Part shown: positions 7,889-17,002 of the stretch, one piece after another
How positions within the stretch are numbered: the stretch's first letter is position 1
Layout of the letters: each line of letters starts with the position of its first letter
Assembly: GCF_014155765.1 (NCBI RefSeq)
Contig: NZ_SCKT01000001.1
Span: 62,001 to 126,000, forward strand
Direction: 5' to 3'
DNA: 64,000 nucleotides
Origin: Pantoea dispersa
Lineage (GTDB): Bacteria > Pseudomonadota > Gammaproteobacteria > Enterobacterales > Enterobacteriaceae
The notes under the pieces: generated by a model
Databases searched by the model: none
Told to the model about the DNA's origin: nothing
What the model saw: the letters and a program-made list of their open reading frames with translations, nothing else
Program-made: the position numbers and the translations under genes

Positions 7889-8851
7889 TCAGGCATTGAC
7901 CTTCGCAATCAGGTCCATCATTTTCAGTTTCGGGTCGTTGGAGACTTTACGCACTTCCAGTTCGATACCGCGCTCATTCAGCTTGCGGAAGGCAGCGATG
8001 TCCTTCTCATCCACCGACACCGCGTTATTAACCTGCGTTTTCCCCTGACGGAAGGCCATGCCGCCGATATTCACCGACTTGATATCCACGCCTTGCTCCA
8101 CCACGCGCTCAACATCGGTCGGATTGGTAAACAGCAGCATCACGCGATCGGAACCGTACTTCGGGTTGTTCCACACGCGGATCATCTTGGCGATATCCAC
8201 CACGTGGGCGGTCACGCCCGGCGGCGCCACCTGAGTCAGCAGGGTTTTGCGAACGTGATCGTTGGCCACTTCATCACTGACGACGATGATGCGCGTCACG
8301 TTGGTCTCTTTGGTCCAGCGCGTGGCCACCTGGCCGTGGATCAGACGGTCATCGATACGGGCCAGGCCAATTTTCATGTGCTCGCCCGGTGCCAGCGGCT
8401 TCTGCGGCTGGGCAGGGGCTTTCGGGGCCGGTGCGGCCGCTGCCGGCGCGGCGGATTCGGTTTTGAGCGCTTTCACCCCCTCGCGGCCGGCCTCGACGGC
8501 GATGTGGATCAGCTCTTCCAGCGATGGATCGTCATCGCGCCCCATCAGGGTTTCCACCAGCATGGGAATGTTGACCCCGGCAATAACGTCATAGCCCGGT
8601 TTATCCACCACGATGCGGCTGGCGGCGTTAAACGGGCTGCCGCCCCAGGTGTCCACCAGAAACAGCACGCCTTTCGACGTGTCGAGTCGGGCGAGCTGCG
8701 CCTGATATTTTTCGATTAGCGTTTCTGCATTCTCGCCGGGCACGAAATCAATCCATCCGACATTTTCCTGCTCGCCCAACAGCATTTCTGCTGTTTTCAG
8801 CAGCTGTTCTGCCGCCCAGCCATGTGTACCAATTACAAGCGCAATGGTCAC
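7889..8851 (-). CDS. manX: PTS mannose transporter subunit IIAB
   Basis: A 320-residue cytoplasmic phosphocarrier made of two domains. The IIA domain spans residues 1-130 with phosphorylation site H10 in VIGTHGW. An Ala/Pro linker (AAPAAAAPAPKAP) occupies about residues 134-155. The IIB domain has its phosphohistidine H172 in DDRLIHGQV. Phosphate passes from HPr to H10 to H172 and then to the incoming hexose. The start codon is GTG with GGAGGT five bases upstream. It is the first gene of manXYZ. The upstream region holds a possible Mlc/NagC operator at 9005-9028. Confidence 0.96.
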   Translation of the reverse strand: MTIALVIGTHGWAAEQLLKTAEMLLGEQENVGWIDFVPGENAETLIEKYQAQLARLDTSKGVLFLVDTWGGSPFNAASRIVVDKPGYDVIAGVNIPMLVETLMGRDDDPSLEELIHIAVEAGREGVKALKTESAAPAAAAPAPKAPAQPQKPLAPGEHMKIGLARIDDRLIHGQVATRWTKETNVTRIIVVSDEVANDHVRKTLLTQVAPPGVTAHVVDIAKMIRVWNNPKYGSDRVMLLFTNPTDVERVVEQGVDIKSVNIGGMAFRQGKTQVNNAVSVDEKDIAAFRKLNERGIELEVRKVSNDPKLKMMDLIAKVNA

Positions 8852-9180
8852 TTGCTACCTCCGTTCGCATGAGAGTTCCCGACCATGGCCGGGAATCATT
8901 GAGAATTACCGTTGTTATTTTCTGTGGATCGCCCGGGACTAAATTGAAGAAAGTCATCAGGAAAAGGCCCAAAACATTCCGCGATGCAGCAGTAAGGTCG
9001 CGATTTATTTTAGTGAGCGAAAAAATAAAATATGTGACGTTGCTCTGCTATTCAGAGCGTACCGGCGGCAACGGGCATTTTTATGGCAGTTTCTTGCGCT
9101 GGCGCAGTTATTTGTAAATGTAAGAAAATTTTTTGACGTTGTTGATGTAACTGATACATTAGCTTTCTGTTTATTACTCA
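8852..9180. promoter_or_regulatory. manXYZ / yoaE divergent control region
   Basis: About 330 bases without a convincing gene between manX and the yoaE leader. It is AT-rich around 9000-9030 and 9110-9170. TTATTTT at 9005-9011 and AAAATAA at 9022-9028 form an inverted repeat resembling the Mlc/NagC operator half-sites that control manX in E. coli, but the centre is one base off the usual spacing. No other regulatory site could be fixed by eye. Confidence 0.35.
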
Positions 9181-9206
9181 GGAGTACCGGGCTTTAGCTC
9201 ACCTAT

Positions 9207-9362
9207 ATGGACCGTCACCGACGTCGCTTCACTTGTTCCCCGCGCTGCTCAGCGCGCACCCTGACACCTGCCGGTGTTGCCTCATCCGTTAACGCTCTCT
9301 CGTCTCGCCTTCCGGCGCAGGCTCAGTCGCGTTCGCCCTTACGTTTAGCAAGGAGTCATTGA
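9207..9362 (+). CDS. Possible 51-codon leader ORF coupled to yoaE
   Basis: An ATG at 9207 opens a 51-codon frame whose TGA (9360-9362) shares a base with the yoaE ATG (9362-9364), in the overlap TGATG typical of translational coupling. The peptide starts [10 protein letters not shown] and is rich in Ser and Arg, with no transmembrane segment. There is no good Shine-Dalgarno sequence directly in front of 9207; AGGAG at 9180-9184 is 22 bases away and an in-frame stop lies at 9195. E. coli has an annotated small ORF (yoaL) upstream of yoaE, but I cannot confirm sequence homology. This could be a real leader peptide or chance. Confidence 0.35.
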   Translation: MDRHRRRFTCSPRCSARTLTPAGVASSVNALSSRLPAQAQSRSPLRLARSH

Positions 9363-10930
9363 TGGAATTTCTCTTCGACCCCTCAATCTGGGCGGGTTTA
9401 CTGACGCTGATCGTGCTGGAGATTGTGCTAGGCATCGACAACCTGGTGTTTATCGCCATTCTTGCCGACAAGCTGCCACCGAAACAGCGCGATAAAGCGC
9501 GCCTGATTGGTCTGTCGCTGGCGCTGGTGATGCGCCTCGGCCTGCTGTCGCTGATCTCCTGGATGGTGACGCTAACGCGACCCCTATTCAGCGTAGGCGA
9601 TTTCAGCTTTTCCGGACGAGATTTAATTCTGTTGATTGGTGGTTTGTTCCTGTTGTTTAAGGCCACCATGGAACTGCACGAGCGGCTGGAAAACCGCGGC
9701 ATGGAGCATCAGGGCAACAAAGTTTATGCCAGCTTCTGGGCGGTCGTGACGCAGATTGTGGTGCTGGACGCGGTGTTCTCCCTGGATGCGGTGATTACCG
9801 CCGTCGGTATGGTGAACCATCTGCCGGTGATGATGACGGCGGTGGTGATTGCCATGGGCGTGATGCTGCTGGCCTCAAAACCGCTGACCCGCTTCGTCAA
9901 CGCGCACCCAACGGTGGTGGTGCTGTGTCTGAGCTTCCTGCTGATGATCGGTCTGTCGCTGGTGGCGGAAGGCTTTGGTTTCCATATTCCGAAAGGCTAT
10001 CTGTACGCGGCAATTGGCTTCTCGATTCTGATCGAGCTGTTTAATCAGATTGCGCGCCGGAACTTTATCCGTCATCAGGCGCACCGTCCGATGCGTGAAC
10101 GTACCGCCGAAGCGATTCTGCGTCTGATGGGCGGGCGCCAGCGTAACCAGCCGGCGCATACCGAAGAAGCGTCACTGACGGAAGCGATGCCGCAGGAAGC
10201 GTTTAAAGACGAAGAGCGTTACATGATTAACGGTGTGCTGACGCTGTCACAGCGTTCGATTCGCAGCATCATGACGCCGCGCGGCGATATCTCGTGGGTT
10301 GACGTCTCGCGTCCGCTGGATGAGATCCGCATTCAGCTGCTGGATACGCCACACAGTCTGTTCCCGGTGTGTCGCGGCGAGCTGGATGAGATCATCGGTG
10401 TGGTGCGCGCGAAAGAGCTGCTGGTGGCGCTGGAGCACGGTATGGATGTCGCGACCTTCGCGGCCAACACGCCGCCGATTGTGGTGCCGGAAACACTGGA
10501 TCCGATCAACCTGCTGGGCGTATTGCGTCGCGCTAAAGGGAGCTTCGTCATCGTTACCAACGAATTTGGTGTGGTGCAGGGCCTGATTACGCCGCTGGAC
10601 GTGCTGGAAGCGATTGCCGGTGAGTTCCCGGACGAAGACGAAACGCCGGATGTGGTGGCGGATGGCGACGGCTGGCTGGTGAAGGGCGGTACCGATTTGC
10701 ACTCGCTGCAGCAGCTGCTCGACCACCATGAGCTGGTCGATCCGGATGAAGATCACGCGTCGCTGGCCGGCCTGTTGATTGAGCAGAAGGGGCAGCTGCC
10801 GCTGCCGGGCGAGATTATCGATTTGCCACCGCTGCACTTCCAGATTATCGAAGCCACGGATTACCGTATCGATCTGGTGCGCGTCACCAAAGACAAGCCG
10901 CACCATGACGAGGAAGAGGGCGACGCCTGA
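9362..10930 (+). CDS. yoaE: TerC-family membrane protein with CBS and CorC domains (YoaE)
   Basis: A 522-residue inner-membrane protein. Residues 1-240 are a TerC-type domain with several transmembrane helices, including [17 protein letters not shown] and [18 protein letters not shown] with the conserved acidic residues of this family. Two CBS modules follow at about residues 295-430 ([12 protein letters not shown] and [15 protein letters not shown]). A CorC/HlyC transporter-associated domain ends the protein. TerC proteins are linked to manganese export and metal loading of secreted proteins; the exact role of YoaE is not established here. ATG 9362 has AAGGAG six bases upstream. Confidence 0.93.
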   Translation: MEFLFDPSIWAGLLTLIVLEIVLGIDNLVFIAILADKLPPKQRDKARLIGLSLALVMRLGLLSLISWMVTLTRPLFSVGDFSFSGRDLILLIGGLFLLFKATMELHERLENRGMEHQGNKVYASFWAVVTQIVVLDAVFSLDAVITAVGMVNHLPVMMTAVVIAMGVMLLASKPLTRFVNAHPTVVVLCLSFLLMIGLSLVAEGFGFHIPKGYLYAAIGFSILIELFNQIARRNFIRHQAHRPMRERTAEAILRLMGGRQRNQPAHTEEASLTEAMPQEAFKDEERYMINGVLTLSQRSIRSIMTPRGDISWVDVSRPLDEIRIQLLDTPHSLFPVCRGELDEIIGVVRAKELLVALEHGMDVATFAANTPPIVVPETLDPINLLGVLRRAKGSFVIVTNEFGVVQGLITPLDVLEAIAGEFPDEDETPDVVADGDGWLVKGGTDLHSLQQLLDHHELVDPDEDHASLAGLLIEQKGQLPLPGEIIDLPPLHFQIIEATDYRIDLVRVTKDKPHHDEEEGDA

Positions 10931-10949
10931 TGTCGTCCGGCATCAGGCG
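10924..10949. terminator. Hairpin across convergent yoaE and yoaD stops
   Basis: CGCCTGATG at 10924-10932 and CATCAGGCG at 10941-10949 form a 9-bp stem that overlaps both stop codons. There is no T tract, so the terminator assignment is tentative. Confidence 0.4.
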
Positions 10950-12505
10950 CCCAGCTGCGCCTGATGCTGCGCCAGCCATTGCGGGAAGTCCTCAATCGGC
11001 ATCGGGCGCGCATAGTAGTAACCCTGCAGATGATCCACGCCGCGCTCGCGCAGATAATGCGCCTGCTCGGCGGTTTCCACTCCCTCCGCGACCAGCGCGA
11101 TATTCAGCCGCTGCGCCAGTGAAATCACCATATCCGTCACCGTGGCGTTGATCGCGTCAGTACCAATCGCGGCGGTAAAAATTTTATCGATTTTCAGTAC
11201 GTCCGGCTTCAGGTCTTTCAGATAGGCCAGCGAACTGTGGCCGGTACCGAAATCGTCAATCGCCAGCCGCACGCCAATTTCATGCAGCTGCGCCACGACC
11301 GTCTGGTCGATGACCGGCAGCGCATCGCGCTCGGTCAGCTCCACCACCAGTTTCGGCAGGGGATTGGCGGGCCACCAGTAGCGCTGTAAATCCTCAACAA
11401 TCAGGCGATCGCGGAAGTGGCTGGCCGCGACGTTAATCGCGATATGGAAAGCCGGGCACTGTGGCAGATTAGGCAACTCCGCGACGACTCTGGCAATCAC
11501 AAAGCGCGTCAGCGGTGCAATCAGATTCTGGCGTTCGGCCAGCGGAATAAATACGTCCGGGGCAATCCAGCCCTGACGCGGATTGTGCCAGCGCAGCAGC
11601 AGCTCGATACCATCGCAGTCGCCGCTGCGGGCATTGATCAGCGGCTGGCAGTAAACCATAAATTCGTTAGCGGTGATGCCATAGCTGATTTGCCAGCTCA
11701 GACTCATGCGATTGGCGGTGGCCAGCCAGACGATATAGCCCAGCAGCAGGCTCAGCAGTACCGCCAGCGGCAGCTGAGACGGCAGCGTGTTGAGCGCCAG
11801 CCGCGCCGGAGAGGGACCGTACAGTGTAATGCTGTAGGGATAACGCAGCGAGGCCTGATCGTACGCCACTTCGTCATCGGACGGCACGGTATGCTCGATC
11901 AGCGGATTACCGTACTCGAGGCTCTGTCCGCCTACGTTGAAGATTGCGCGTTCCACCCACGGCAGCTGCGGCTCCAGCAGATAGTTGGTCATCAGCTCAA
12001 TGTTGATGATCTGCAGCAGGCCGTCCTGGTTATCCAGCGACTTTGGCGTCCACAGCAGCAGCACCGGCGAACCTTTCAGCAGGTAGTCGTCGGTGGACAG
12101 CATCATGCGCTGGTTGTTGATCGCCAGCTCGGGATAGGTCTGGCTGAACGAGATGTGGCGCGGGCCATAAATACTCGAACAGTAGATGGTATCGTCCTGC
12201 ACCAGCAGCACGGTGCGCACGGTTTGCAGCGCGGCGATCTTCTCAATCAGCGGGTAGCGCACCTGCGTGCAGGGCACGCCCACCAGCCCCAGCGTGTTGT
12301 TGGCGGAGACGTCCAGCGGCGAAAACATGCGGTCAAAGCGTTCAATCGCGCGGGTGGCAAAGTTAAGGGACTGCTGCTCAATGCGTGACTTCTCTTCGAT
12401 GTAGCGAAAAGTCAGCGTAAGAATGAGAACCAGCGACGCGATCACCAACGCAATAAGCAGGCGCTTACGGCGAAATTGACCCACAAATTGCTGGGGAAGG
12501 AGCAT
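10943..12505 (-). CDS. pdeD: CSS-motif EAL-domain c-di-GMP phosphodiesterase (YoaD/PdeD)
   Basis: A 520-residue enzyme expected to hydrolyse cyclic-di-GMP. The N-terminus has a transmembrane helix (LLIALVIASLVLILTLTF), then a periplasmic CSS domain with YCSSIYG and a partner cysteine in GVPCTQV. A second transmembrane helix lies near residue 250, and the C-terminal 250 residues are a cytoplasmic EAL domain. Catalytic motifs are present: IELLLRW (in place of EAL), ELTERD, IDDFGTGHSSLAYL and AEGVET. In the CSS class, periplasmic thiol/disulfide state and proteolysis control activity, so DsbB encoded at 27.2 kb could be relevant. The start is placed at the ATG ending at 12505, preceded by AAGGTGG; a longer frame is open to 12607. 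Confidence 0.9.
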   Translation of the reverse strand: MLLPQQFVGQFRRKRLLIALVIASLVLILTLTFRYIEEKSRIEQQSLNFATRAIERFDRMFSPLDVSANNTLGLVGVPCTQVRYPLIEKIAALQTVRTVLLVQDDTIYCSSIYGPRHISFSQTYPELAINNQRMMLSTDDYLLKGSPVLLLWTPKSLDNQDGLLQIINIELMTNYLLEPQLPWVERAIFNVGGQSLEYGNPLIEHTVPSDDEVAYDQASLRYPYSITLYGPSPARLALNTLPSQLPLAVLLSLLLGYIVWLATANRMSLSWQISYGITANEFMVYCQPLINARSGDCDGIELLLRWHNPRQGWIAPDVFIPLAERQNLIAPLTRFVIARVVAELPNLPQCPAFHIAINVAASHFRDRLIVEDLQRYWWPANPLPKLVVELTERDALPVIDQTVVAQLHEIGVRLAIDDFGTGHSSLAYLKDLKPDVLKIDKIFTAAIGTDAINATVTDMVISLAQRLNIALVAEGVETAEQAHYLRERGVDHLQGYYYARPMPIEDFPQWLAQHQAQLGA

Positions 12506-12739
12506 CAGTAACCACCTTGCTAAGACAAAGAATGAGGCCAAATTAACGTGAAGGTTATCGGCATGGCGGCGGCCAAATTTAGCGCGGCTGGAGAAAAAAA
12601 GCGGCACTAAAAAATCGCGCGACCGGTAGAGGTCGCGCGCAAAAATAATGTATCTGGTTTGATAACGCGGAGGTAGAGGCCATTGCAGAAATAATGGCCG
12701 ATCGCTGCAATTGTCAGCAGCGAAACGCGACGTTGCCGG
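12506..12739. other. Gap between yoaD and sdaA
   Basis: About 230 bases holding the yoaD promoter region and the sdaA terminator. I see no additional gene. The open frame upstream of the chosen yoaD start extends into this gap, but those residues do not resemble the family. Confidence 0.5.
12607..12640 (-). terminator. Rho-independent terminator of sdaA
   Basis: GCGCGACC (12617-12624) and GGTCGCGC (12631-12638) form an 8-bp GC stem. On the minus strand it is followed by GATTTTTT. It lies about 100 bases after the sdaA stop. Confidence 0.82.
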
Positions 12740-14104
12740 TCAGTCGCACTGCACCTTGATCGCCAGACCGCCACGCGAGGTCTCACGATATTTAGCGTTC
12801 ATATCTTTGCCGGTCTCGTACATCGTCTCGATCACCTTATCCAGCGATACGCGCGGCTCGCTGGTGCGGCGCAGCGCCATCCGCGCGGCGTTGATCGCTT
12901 TCACCGAAGCAATGGCGTTACGCTCAATGCACGGCACCTGTACCTGACCGGCGACCGGATCGCAGGTCAGTCCGAGGTTGTGTTCCATGCCGATTTCAGC
13001 GGCAACACACACCTGCTCCGGGCTGGCTCCCAGCAGTTCAGCGAGGCCAGCGGCGGCCATTGAGCAGGCCACGCCTACTTCGCCCTGGCAGCCGACTTCG
13101 GCACCGGAAATCGAAGCGTTCATTTTGTACAACACGCCAATCGCGCCCGAGGCGAGGAAGTAGCGGATAAAGATATCCGGCGTGACCGTTTCGATGAAGT
13201 GATCGTAATACGCCAGCACCGCCGGCACGATGCCGCAGGCACCGTTGGTCGGTGCGGTGACCACACGACCACCGGCCGCATTCTCTTCATTCACCGCCAG
13301 CGCAAACATATTGACCCAGTCGATGACGTTCATCGGATCGTTGGAGTGTTTGGTCGAGGAGACCAGCAGACGTCGCAGCGACGCCGCCCGACGCGGCACG
13401 CGCAGCGGGCCCGGCAAAACGCCTTCGGTATTCAGGCCACGATCGATACACGCCTGCATGGTTTGCCAGATGTTGCCAAAATAGGCGTAAATCTCGTCAC
13501 GGCTGTGCAGCGCCAGTTCGTTTTTCATCACCAGCCCGGAAAGCGACATGCCGGTATCGCGGCAGTGGCTGAGCAACTCTTTGGCTGAATGGAACGGGTA
13601 GGGTACGGCGACCTCATCCAGTACTGACTGACCAAAGTGCGCTTCATCGACGATAAAGCCGCCGCCAATTGAGTAATAGGTTTTGCGCTCAAGCAGACGA
13701 TCGCCGGCAAAAGCGTACAGAGTCATGCCGTTTTCATGCAGCGACAGGTTTTCGCTACGGAAGACCATGCCGCCGTCACGCGGGAAGTCGACCTCGCGCG
13801 CGCCCTGTGCCAGCAGCAGCCGCTCACGCGTTTCGACATCTTTGATAAACGCCGGAATGCTGTCTATGTCGACGCTGGCAGGCTCAAAGCCGGCCAGACC
13901 CATAATGATGGCAATGTCAGTGTGATGTCCTTTCCCGGTGAGCGACAGTGAGCCGTAGACGTCCACCGCCACGCGCGTCACGTCCTGCAGCTTGCCCTGC
14001 TCGATCAGCAGATCAACAAACTGCTTGCCCGCTTTCATCGGGCCAACGGTATGCGAACTGGACGGGCCGATACCCACTTTGAACATGTCAAAAACACTTA
14101 TCAC
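12740..14104 (-). CDS. sdaA: L-serine deaminase I (L-serine ammonia-lyase)
   Basis: A 454-residue iron-sulfur enzyme that converts L-serine to pyruvate and ammonia in the cytoplasm. Family motifs include [14 protein letters not shown] near residues 13-26, [20 protein letters not shown], and the C-terminal cysteines in GLTCDPVAG and VPCIERN that bind the 4Fe-4S cluster. Length equals E. coli SdaA. The start is GTG, as in E. coli, with GAGGAG about 8 bases upstream. It stands alone, with its own terminator, between yoaD and nudL. Confidence 0.97.
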   Translation of the reverse strand: MISVFDMFKVGIGPSSSHTVGPMKAGKQFVDLLIEQGKLQDVTRVAVDVYGSLSLTGKGHHTDIAIIMGLAGFEPASVDIDSIPAFIKDVETRERLLLAQGAREVDFPRDGGMVFRSENLSLHENGMTLYAFAGDRLLERKTYYSIGGGFIVDEAHFGQSVLDEVAVPYPFHSAKELLSHCRDTGMSLSGLVMKNELALHSRDEIYAYFGNIWQTMQACIDRGLNTEGVLPGPLRVPRRAASLRRLLVSSTKHSNDPMNVIDWVNMFALAVNEENAAGGRVVTAPTNGACGIVPAVLAYYDHFIETVTPDIFIRYFLASGAIGVLYKMNASISGAEVGCQGEVGVACSMAAAGLAELLGASPEQVCVAAEIGMEHNLGLTCDPVAGQVQVPCIERNAIASVKAINAARMALRRTSEPRVSLDKVIETMYETGKDMNAKYRETSRGGLAIKVQCD

Positions 14105-14294
14105 CGGTGACGCTCCTCACAAATCTTCTTTTCTACGGCGCAGGCCGTTAATGCGGCTAATAGTAATCGCCAGCGGGCGGCAGCGAGCAGCTTTTCGCAT
14201 GAAATAAACTAATTATAAACCACAGAAATAGTTATCCGTATCCCCGGATGTGAACGGGATCAATTTTTCGGCCAGGGTGAAACGGGACGGGGGA

Positions 14295-14864
14295 TCAGGG
14301 TAGGGCGATCTGCTGGCCGAGCGCGCGCAGAATACCGGCGGTCATGCCCCAGATAAAATAATCTTCATACCACGACAGCCATACCTGGTGCTGGCGATGA
14401 CCGCGGCGCAGCGTCAGTCCGCTGTAGCGCCCCAGCCGCAGCGCCTCTGCGAGCGGCATGGAAAAGGCGCTTTCAACTTCATCCGGGTTGAGCCGCAGCG
14501 GCAGGTGCGGCGGAATGATGCCGACCACGGGCGTAACGGCGAAACCGGTACTGCTGGTGACCGGCGGTAACACGCCGACCACCCGCACCTGCTGCGGCGC
14601 GATGCCCACTTCTTCCTGTGCTTCACGCAGCGCGGTGGCGATCAGCGAATCGTCAGTGGCATCCATCATGCCGCCGGGGAACGCCACCTGCCCGGCGTGT
14701 TTGCGCAGCAGTGCGGAGCGGCGGGTCAGCAGCAGTTCGGGCCGGTCGCCATCAATCACCGGCACCAGCACCGCGGCACGGCGTCCGCTGATCACGCTGT
14801 GCGCGCTCGCCAGCGGCGGCTGCAGCACAAAGCGACTGAGAAACTGCGCCAGCGTCAGCTCCAT
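14295..14864 (-). CDS. nudL: Nudix hydrolase NudL (YeaB), putative CoA pyrophosphatase
   Basis: A 189-residue Nudix protein. The Nudix box starts at [20 protein letters not shown] and continues EEVGI, with the catalytic glutamates in REAQEE. The UPF0035/CoA-associated signature LLTRRS...[13 protein letters not shown] precedes it. Related enzymes cleave CoA to 3',5'-ADP and phosphopantetheine. The ATG ending at 14864 is one base from the pabB stop, so it is translated from the pabB message. E. coli NudL has 192 residues. Confidence 0.92.
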   Translation of the reverse strand: MELTLAQFLSRFVLQPPLASAHSVISGRRAAVLVPVIDGDRPELLLTRRSALLRKHAGQVAFPGGMMDATDDSLIATALREAQEEVGIAPQQVRVVGVLPPVTSSTGFAVTPVVGIIPPHLPLRLNPDEVESAFSMPLAEALRLGRYSGLTLRRGHRQHQVWLSWYEDYFIWGMTAGILRALGQQIALP

Positions 14865-14865
14865 A

Positions 14866-16218
14866 TCACGCCTCATCACGCAGACAGGGCAGAATACGGT
14901 TGAGCTTGTGCAGCGTCTCCTGATATTCCGCCTCAGCCTCGCTGTCAGCCACCAGACCGCCGCCCGCCGCGCAGTACAGCTGCTGGTTTTCGGCAATCAG
15001 CGTGCGGATGGTAATGCTGCTGTCCATACGCCCGCACAGGCTGATGTAGCCGATACTGCCGCACCACGCATTGCGCCGCTGCGGTTCGAGTTCTTCGATA
15101 ATCTCCATGGCACGGATCTTGGGCGCGCCGGTAATGGAGCCGCCGGGGAAACAGGCGCGCAGCAAATCGGTAGCGGAGAGCGCGTCTGGCAGCCTGGCCC
15201 GCACCGTGCTCACCAGGTGATGCACCGCCGGGAACGGCTCCACTACAAATAGCTCCGGCACGCTGACGCTGCCCGGCTCGGCGACGCGGCCAATATCATT
15301 ACGCAGCAGGTCCACAATCATCAGGTTTTCCGCCCGATCTTTTTCGGCGCTGGCCAGTTTCTCTGCCTGCAACCGATCGGCCTGCGGATCGGCCAGGCGC
15401 GGCAGCGTGCCTTTAATCGGGCGGGTTTCAATCTGCTGTTGCTGCAGCGAGAGAAAACGCTCGGGCGACAGGCTCAGCACGGCACTGTGCGGCAGACGAA
15501 GGAAGGCACTGAACGGCGCGCGGTTGGCGCGGTTGAGACGTAAAAACGCCTGCCACTCATCGCCGCGATAGCTGGCCTGGAAACGCTGCGCCAGATTAAC
15601 CTGGTAGCAGTCGCCCGCCTGAATGTAGGCCTGCACTGCCTGGAAACGCGCGGCGTACTGCGCATAGCTCATATTGGCCTGCCAGTCGCTGGTCAGGGCA
15701 AAGGGTTTGGGCTGCGGCACCGCCAGCGCCTGTAGCCACTGCCAGCGCTGCTCCGCGTCGTGCAGGGCAATCAGCGTCAGCGTCTGGCGATGGTGATCGG
15801 CAATCAGCGCCCAGTCATAAATGCCCACCGCCATGTCCGGCGTGTGTAAATCCTGCTGCGCCCGCTGCGGCAGCGTTTCGAAACGGCGACCGAGGTCATA
15901 ACCAAACAGACCCAGCGCGCCGCCCTGAAACGGCAGATTTGCATCAAACGCCGGCCGGATGCCCAGCGCGTCCAGCTGCTGCTGCACCAGCTGCAGCGGA
16001 TCGGCGTTAGAGTGGCTGATGCCTGTGCCGTCGTCGATGGCGGTGCTGTCACCGCGCGTCGTCAGGGTCACCCGCGGGTCGGCGGTGAGAATATCGAAAC
16101 GGTTATCCGCGTGCTCGGCGTGACCAGAGGTCAGCAGCATCGCCCACGGGCGGTGCGCCAGCGTGGAAAAACGGTGTAAAAGTGTATCGGGCGTATACTG
16201 TAGCGAGAGGGTTTTCAC
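14866..16218 (-). CDS. pabB: Aminodeoxychorismate synthase component I
   Basis: A 450-residue chorismate-using enzyme which, with the PabA glutaminase, makes 4-amino-4-deoxychorismate for p-aminobenzoate and folate. The chorismate-binding domain fills the C-terminal two thirds: [42 protein letters not shown] and AGGGLVADS. The N-terminal domain has the regulatory-like [20 protein letters not shown]. The start is GTG (GTGAAAACC) with a weak ribosome site. nudL follows after a single base. Confidence 0.96.
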   Translation of the reverse strand: MKTLSLQYTPDTLLHRFSTLAHRPWAMLLTSGHAEHADNRFDILTADPRVTLTTRGDSTAIDDGTGISHSNADPLQLVQQQLDALGIRPAFDANLPFQGGALGLFGYDLGRRFETLPQRAQQDLHTPDMAVGIYDWALIADHHRQTLTLIALHDAEQRWQWLQALAVPQPKPFALTSDWQANMSYAQYAARFQAVQAYIQAGDCYQVNLAQRFQASYRGDEWQAFLRLNRANRAPFSAFLRLPHSAVLSLSPERFLSLQQQQIETRPIKGTLPRLADPQADRLQAEKLASAEKDRAENLMIVDLLRNDIGRVAEPGSVSVPELFVVEPFPAVHHLVSTVRARLPDALSATDLLRACFPGGSITGAPKIRAMEIIEELEPQRRNAWCGSIGYISLCGRMDSSITIRTLIAENQQLYCAAGGGLVADSEAEAEYQETLHKLNRILPCLRDEA

Positions 16219-16333
16219 GTTCGTTTGGCTAAATCAGTTCAGCAGGCAGGCGCGTAGCCTGGCATATTTTTTTGCTGCTGGCACCTGTTTGTTCAGCGTG
16301 GAATAATGCGTCCCCCCATTACAGGAGTGCATC

Positions 16334-16519
16334 ATGTTTTCAGGTCTTCCGGCTTTATCGCACGAACAGCAGCAGCAGGCAGTGGAACGTATTCAGGAAC
16401 TGATGGCCGGCGGCATGTCCAGCGGGCAGGCGATTGCGCAGGTGGCGCAGGAAATTCGCCAGAACCATCAGGGCGAAGCGATTCGGGCGCGCTTCGAAGA
16501 GGACGAAGACGACGAATAG
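16334..16519 (+). CDS. yoaH: YoaH, UPF0181 family small protein
   Basis: A 61-residue acidic cytoplasmic protein matching E. coli YoaH ([24 protein letters not shown].GMSSGQAIA). The start has AGGAG nine bases upstream. The C-terminus ends in a run of Asp/Glu. Its function is unknown. It is divergent from pabB and convergent with yoaB. Confidence 0.93.
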   Translation: MFSGLPALSHEQQQQAVERIQELMAGGMSSGQAIAQVAQEIRQNHQGEAIRARFEEDEDDE

Positions 16520-16532
16520 CGCCCGGCGAGCG

Positions 16533-16877
16533 TTATAGCGCGGCGATGATTTTGATTTCCACTTTATAGCGCGGATTCATCAGGCCGGCCTGCACCGTGC
16601 AGCGTACCGGCGCATTACCCGGCGAGACCCACGCATCCCAGGCGCGGTTCATCGCGGCAAAGTCCTCTTTGTCCACCAGGAAAATGGTGGCGTCGAGAAT
16701 TTTGCTTTTATCCGAACCCACGCGCGTCAGGATGCGGTCAATCACCGCCAGCGCGTTGGCGGTCTGCGCTTCCGCATCGTCATCCAGATTCTCCGGCACG
16801 CTGGTGTAATACACGGTCTGGTCATGTACAACCGCTTCGGACATGCGGTGCTCGGCATCAATACGCGTAATGGTCAT
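16533..16877 (-). CDS. yoaB: RidA/YjgF-family protein YoaB
   Basis: A 114-residue RidA-family protein, the same length as E. coli YoaB. Conserved family stretches include TANALAVIDRILTRVGSDKS and the substrate-pocket arginine in APVRCTVQAGL. RidA proteins form trimers and hydrolyse reactive enamine/imine intermediates; the substrate of YoaB is not known. The start is the ATG ending at 16877, after AGGAGAAC. yoaC, its neighbour in E. coli, is absent. Confidence 0.93.
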   Translation of the reverse strand: MTITRIDAEHRMSEAVVHDQTVYYTSVPENLDDDAEAQTANALAVIDRILTRVGSDKSKILDATIFLVDKEDFAAMNRAWDAWVSPGNAPVRCTVQAGLMNPRYKVEIKIIAAL

Positions 16878-17002
16878 ACTGTTCTCCTTTATTTTTGCTG
16901 CGTTAGCCTGCCATATCCCATGGCCGGCTGTCATCTGTTGTGGTCGCCTGCGGTGAATCCTGACATAATTACAGTAGTTTTAAGAGCAATCGGTGAGGAT
17001 GT

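Noticed and set aside
7862-8719. Long plus-strand ORF (285 codons) opposite manX
   Set aside because: It is antisense to manX, whose motifs and length are certain; the composition is His/Gln/Arg-rich as expected for a shadow frame in GC-rich DNA.
11417-12388. Plus-strand ORF of 323 codons opposite the EAL phosphodiesterase
   Set aside because: Antisense to a gene with clear catalytic motifs; rich in Gln/Arg/Val and without recognisable domains.
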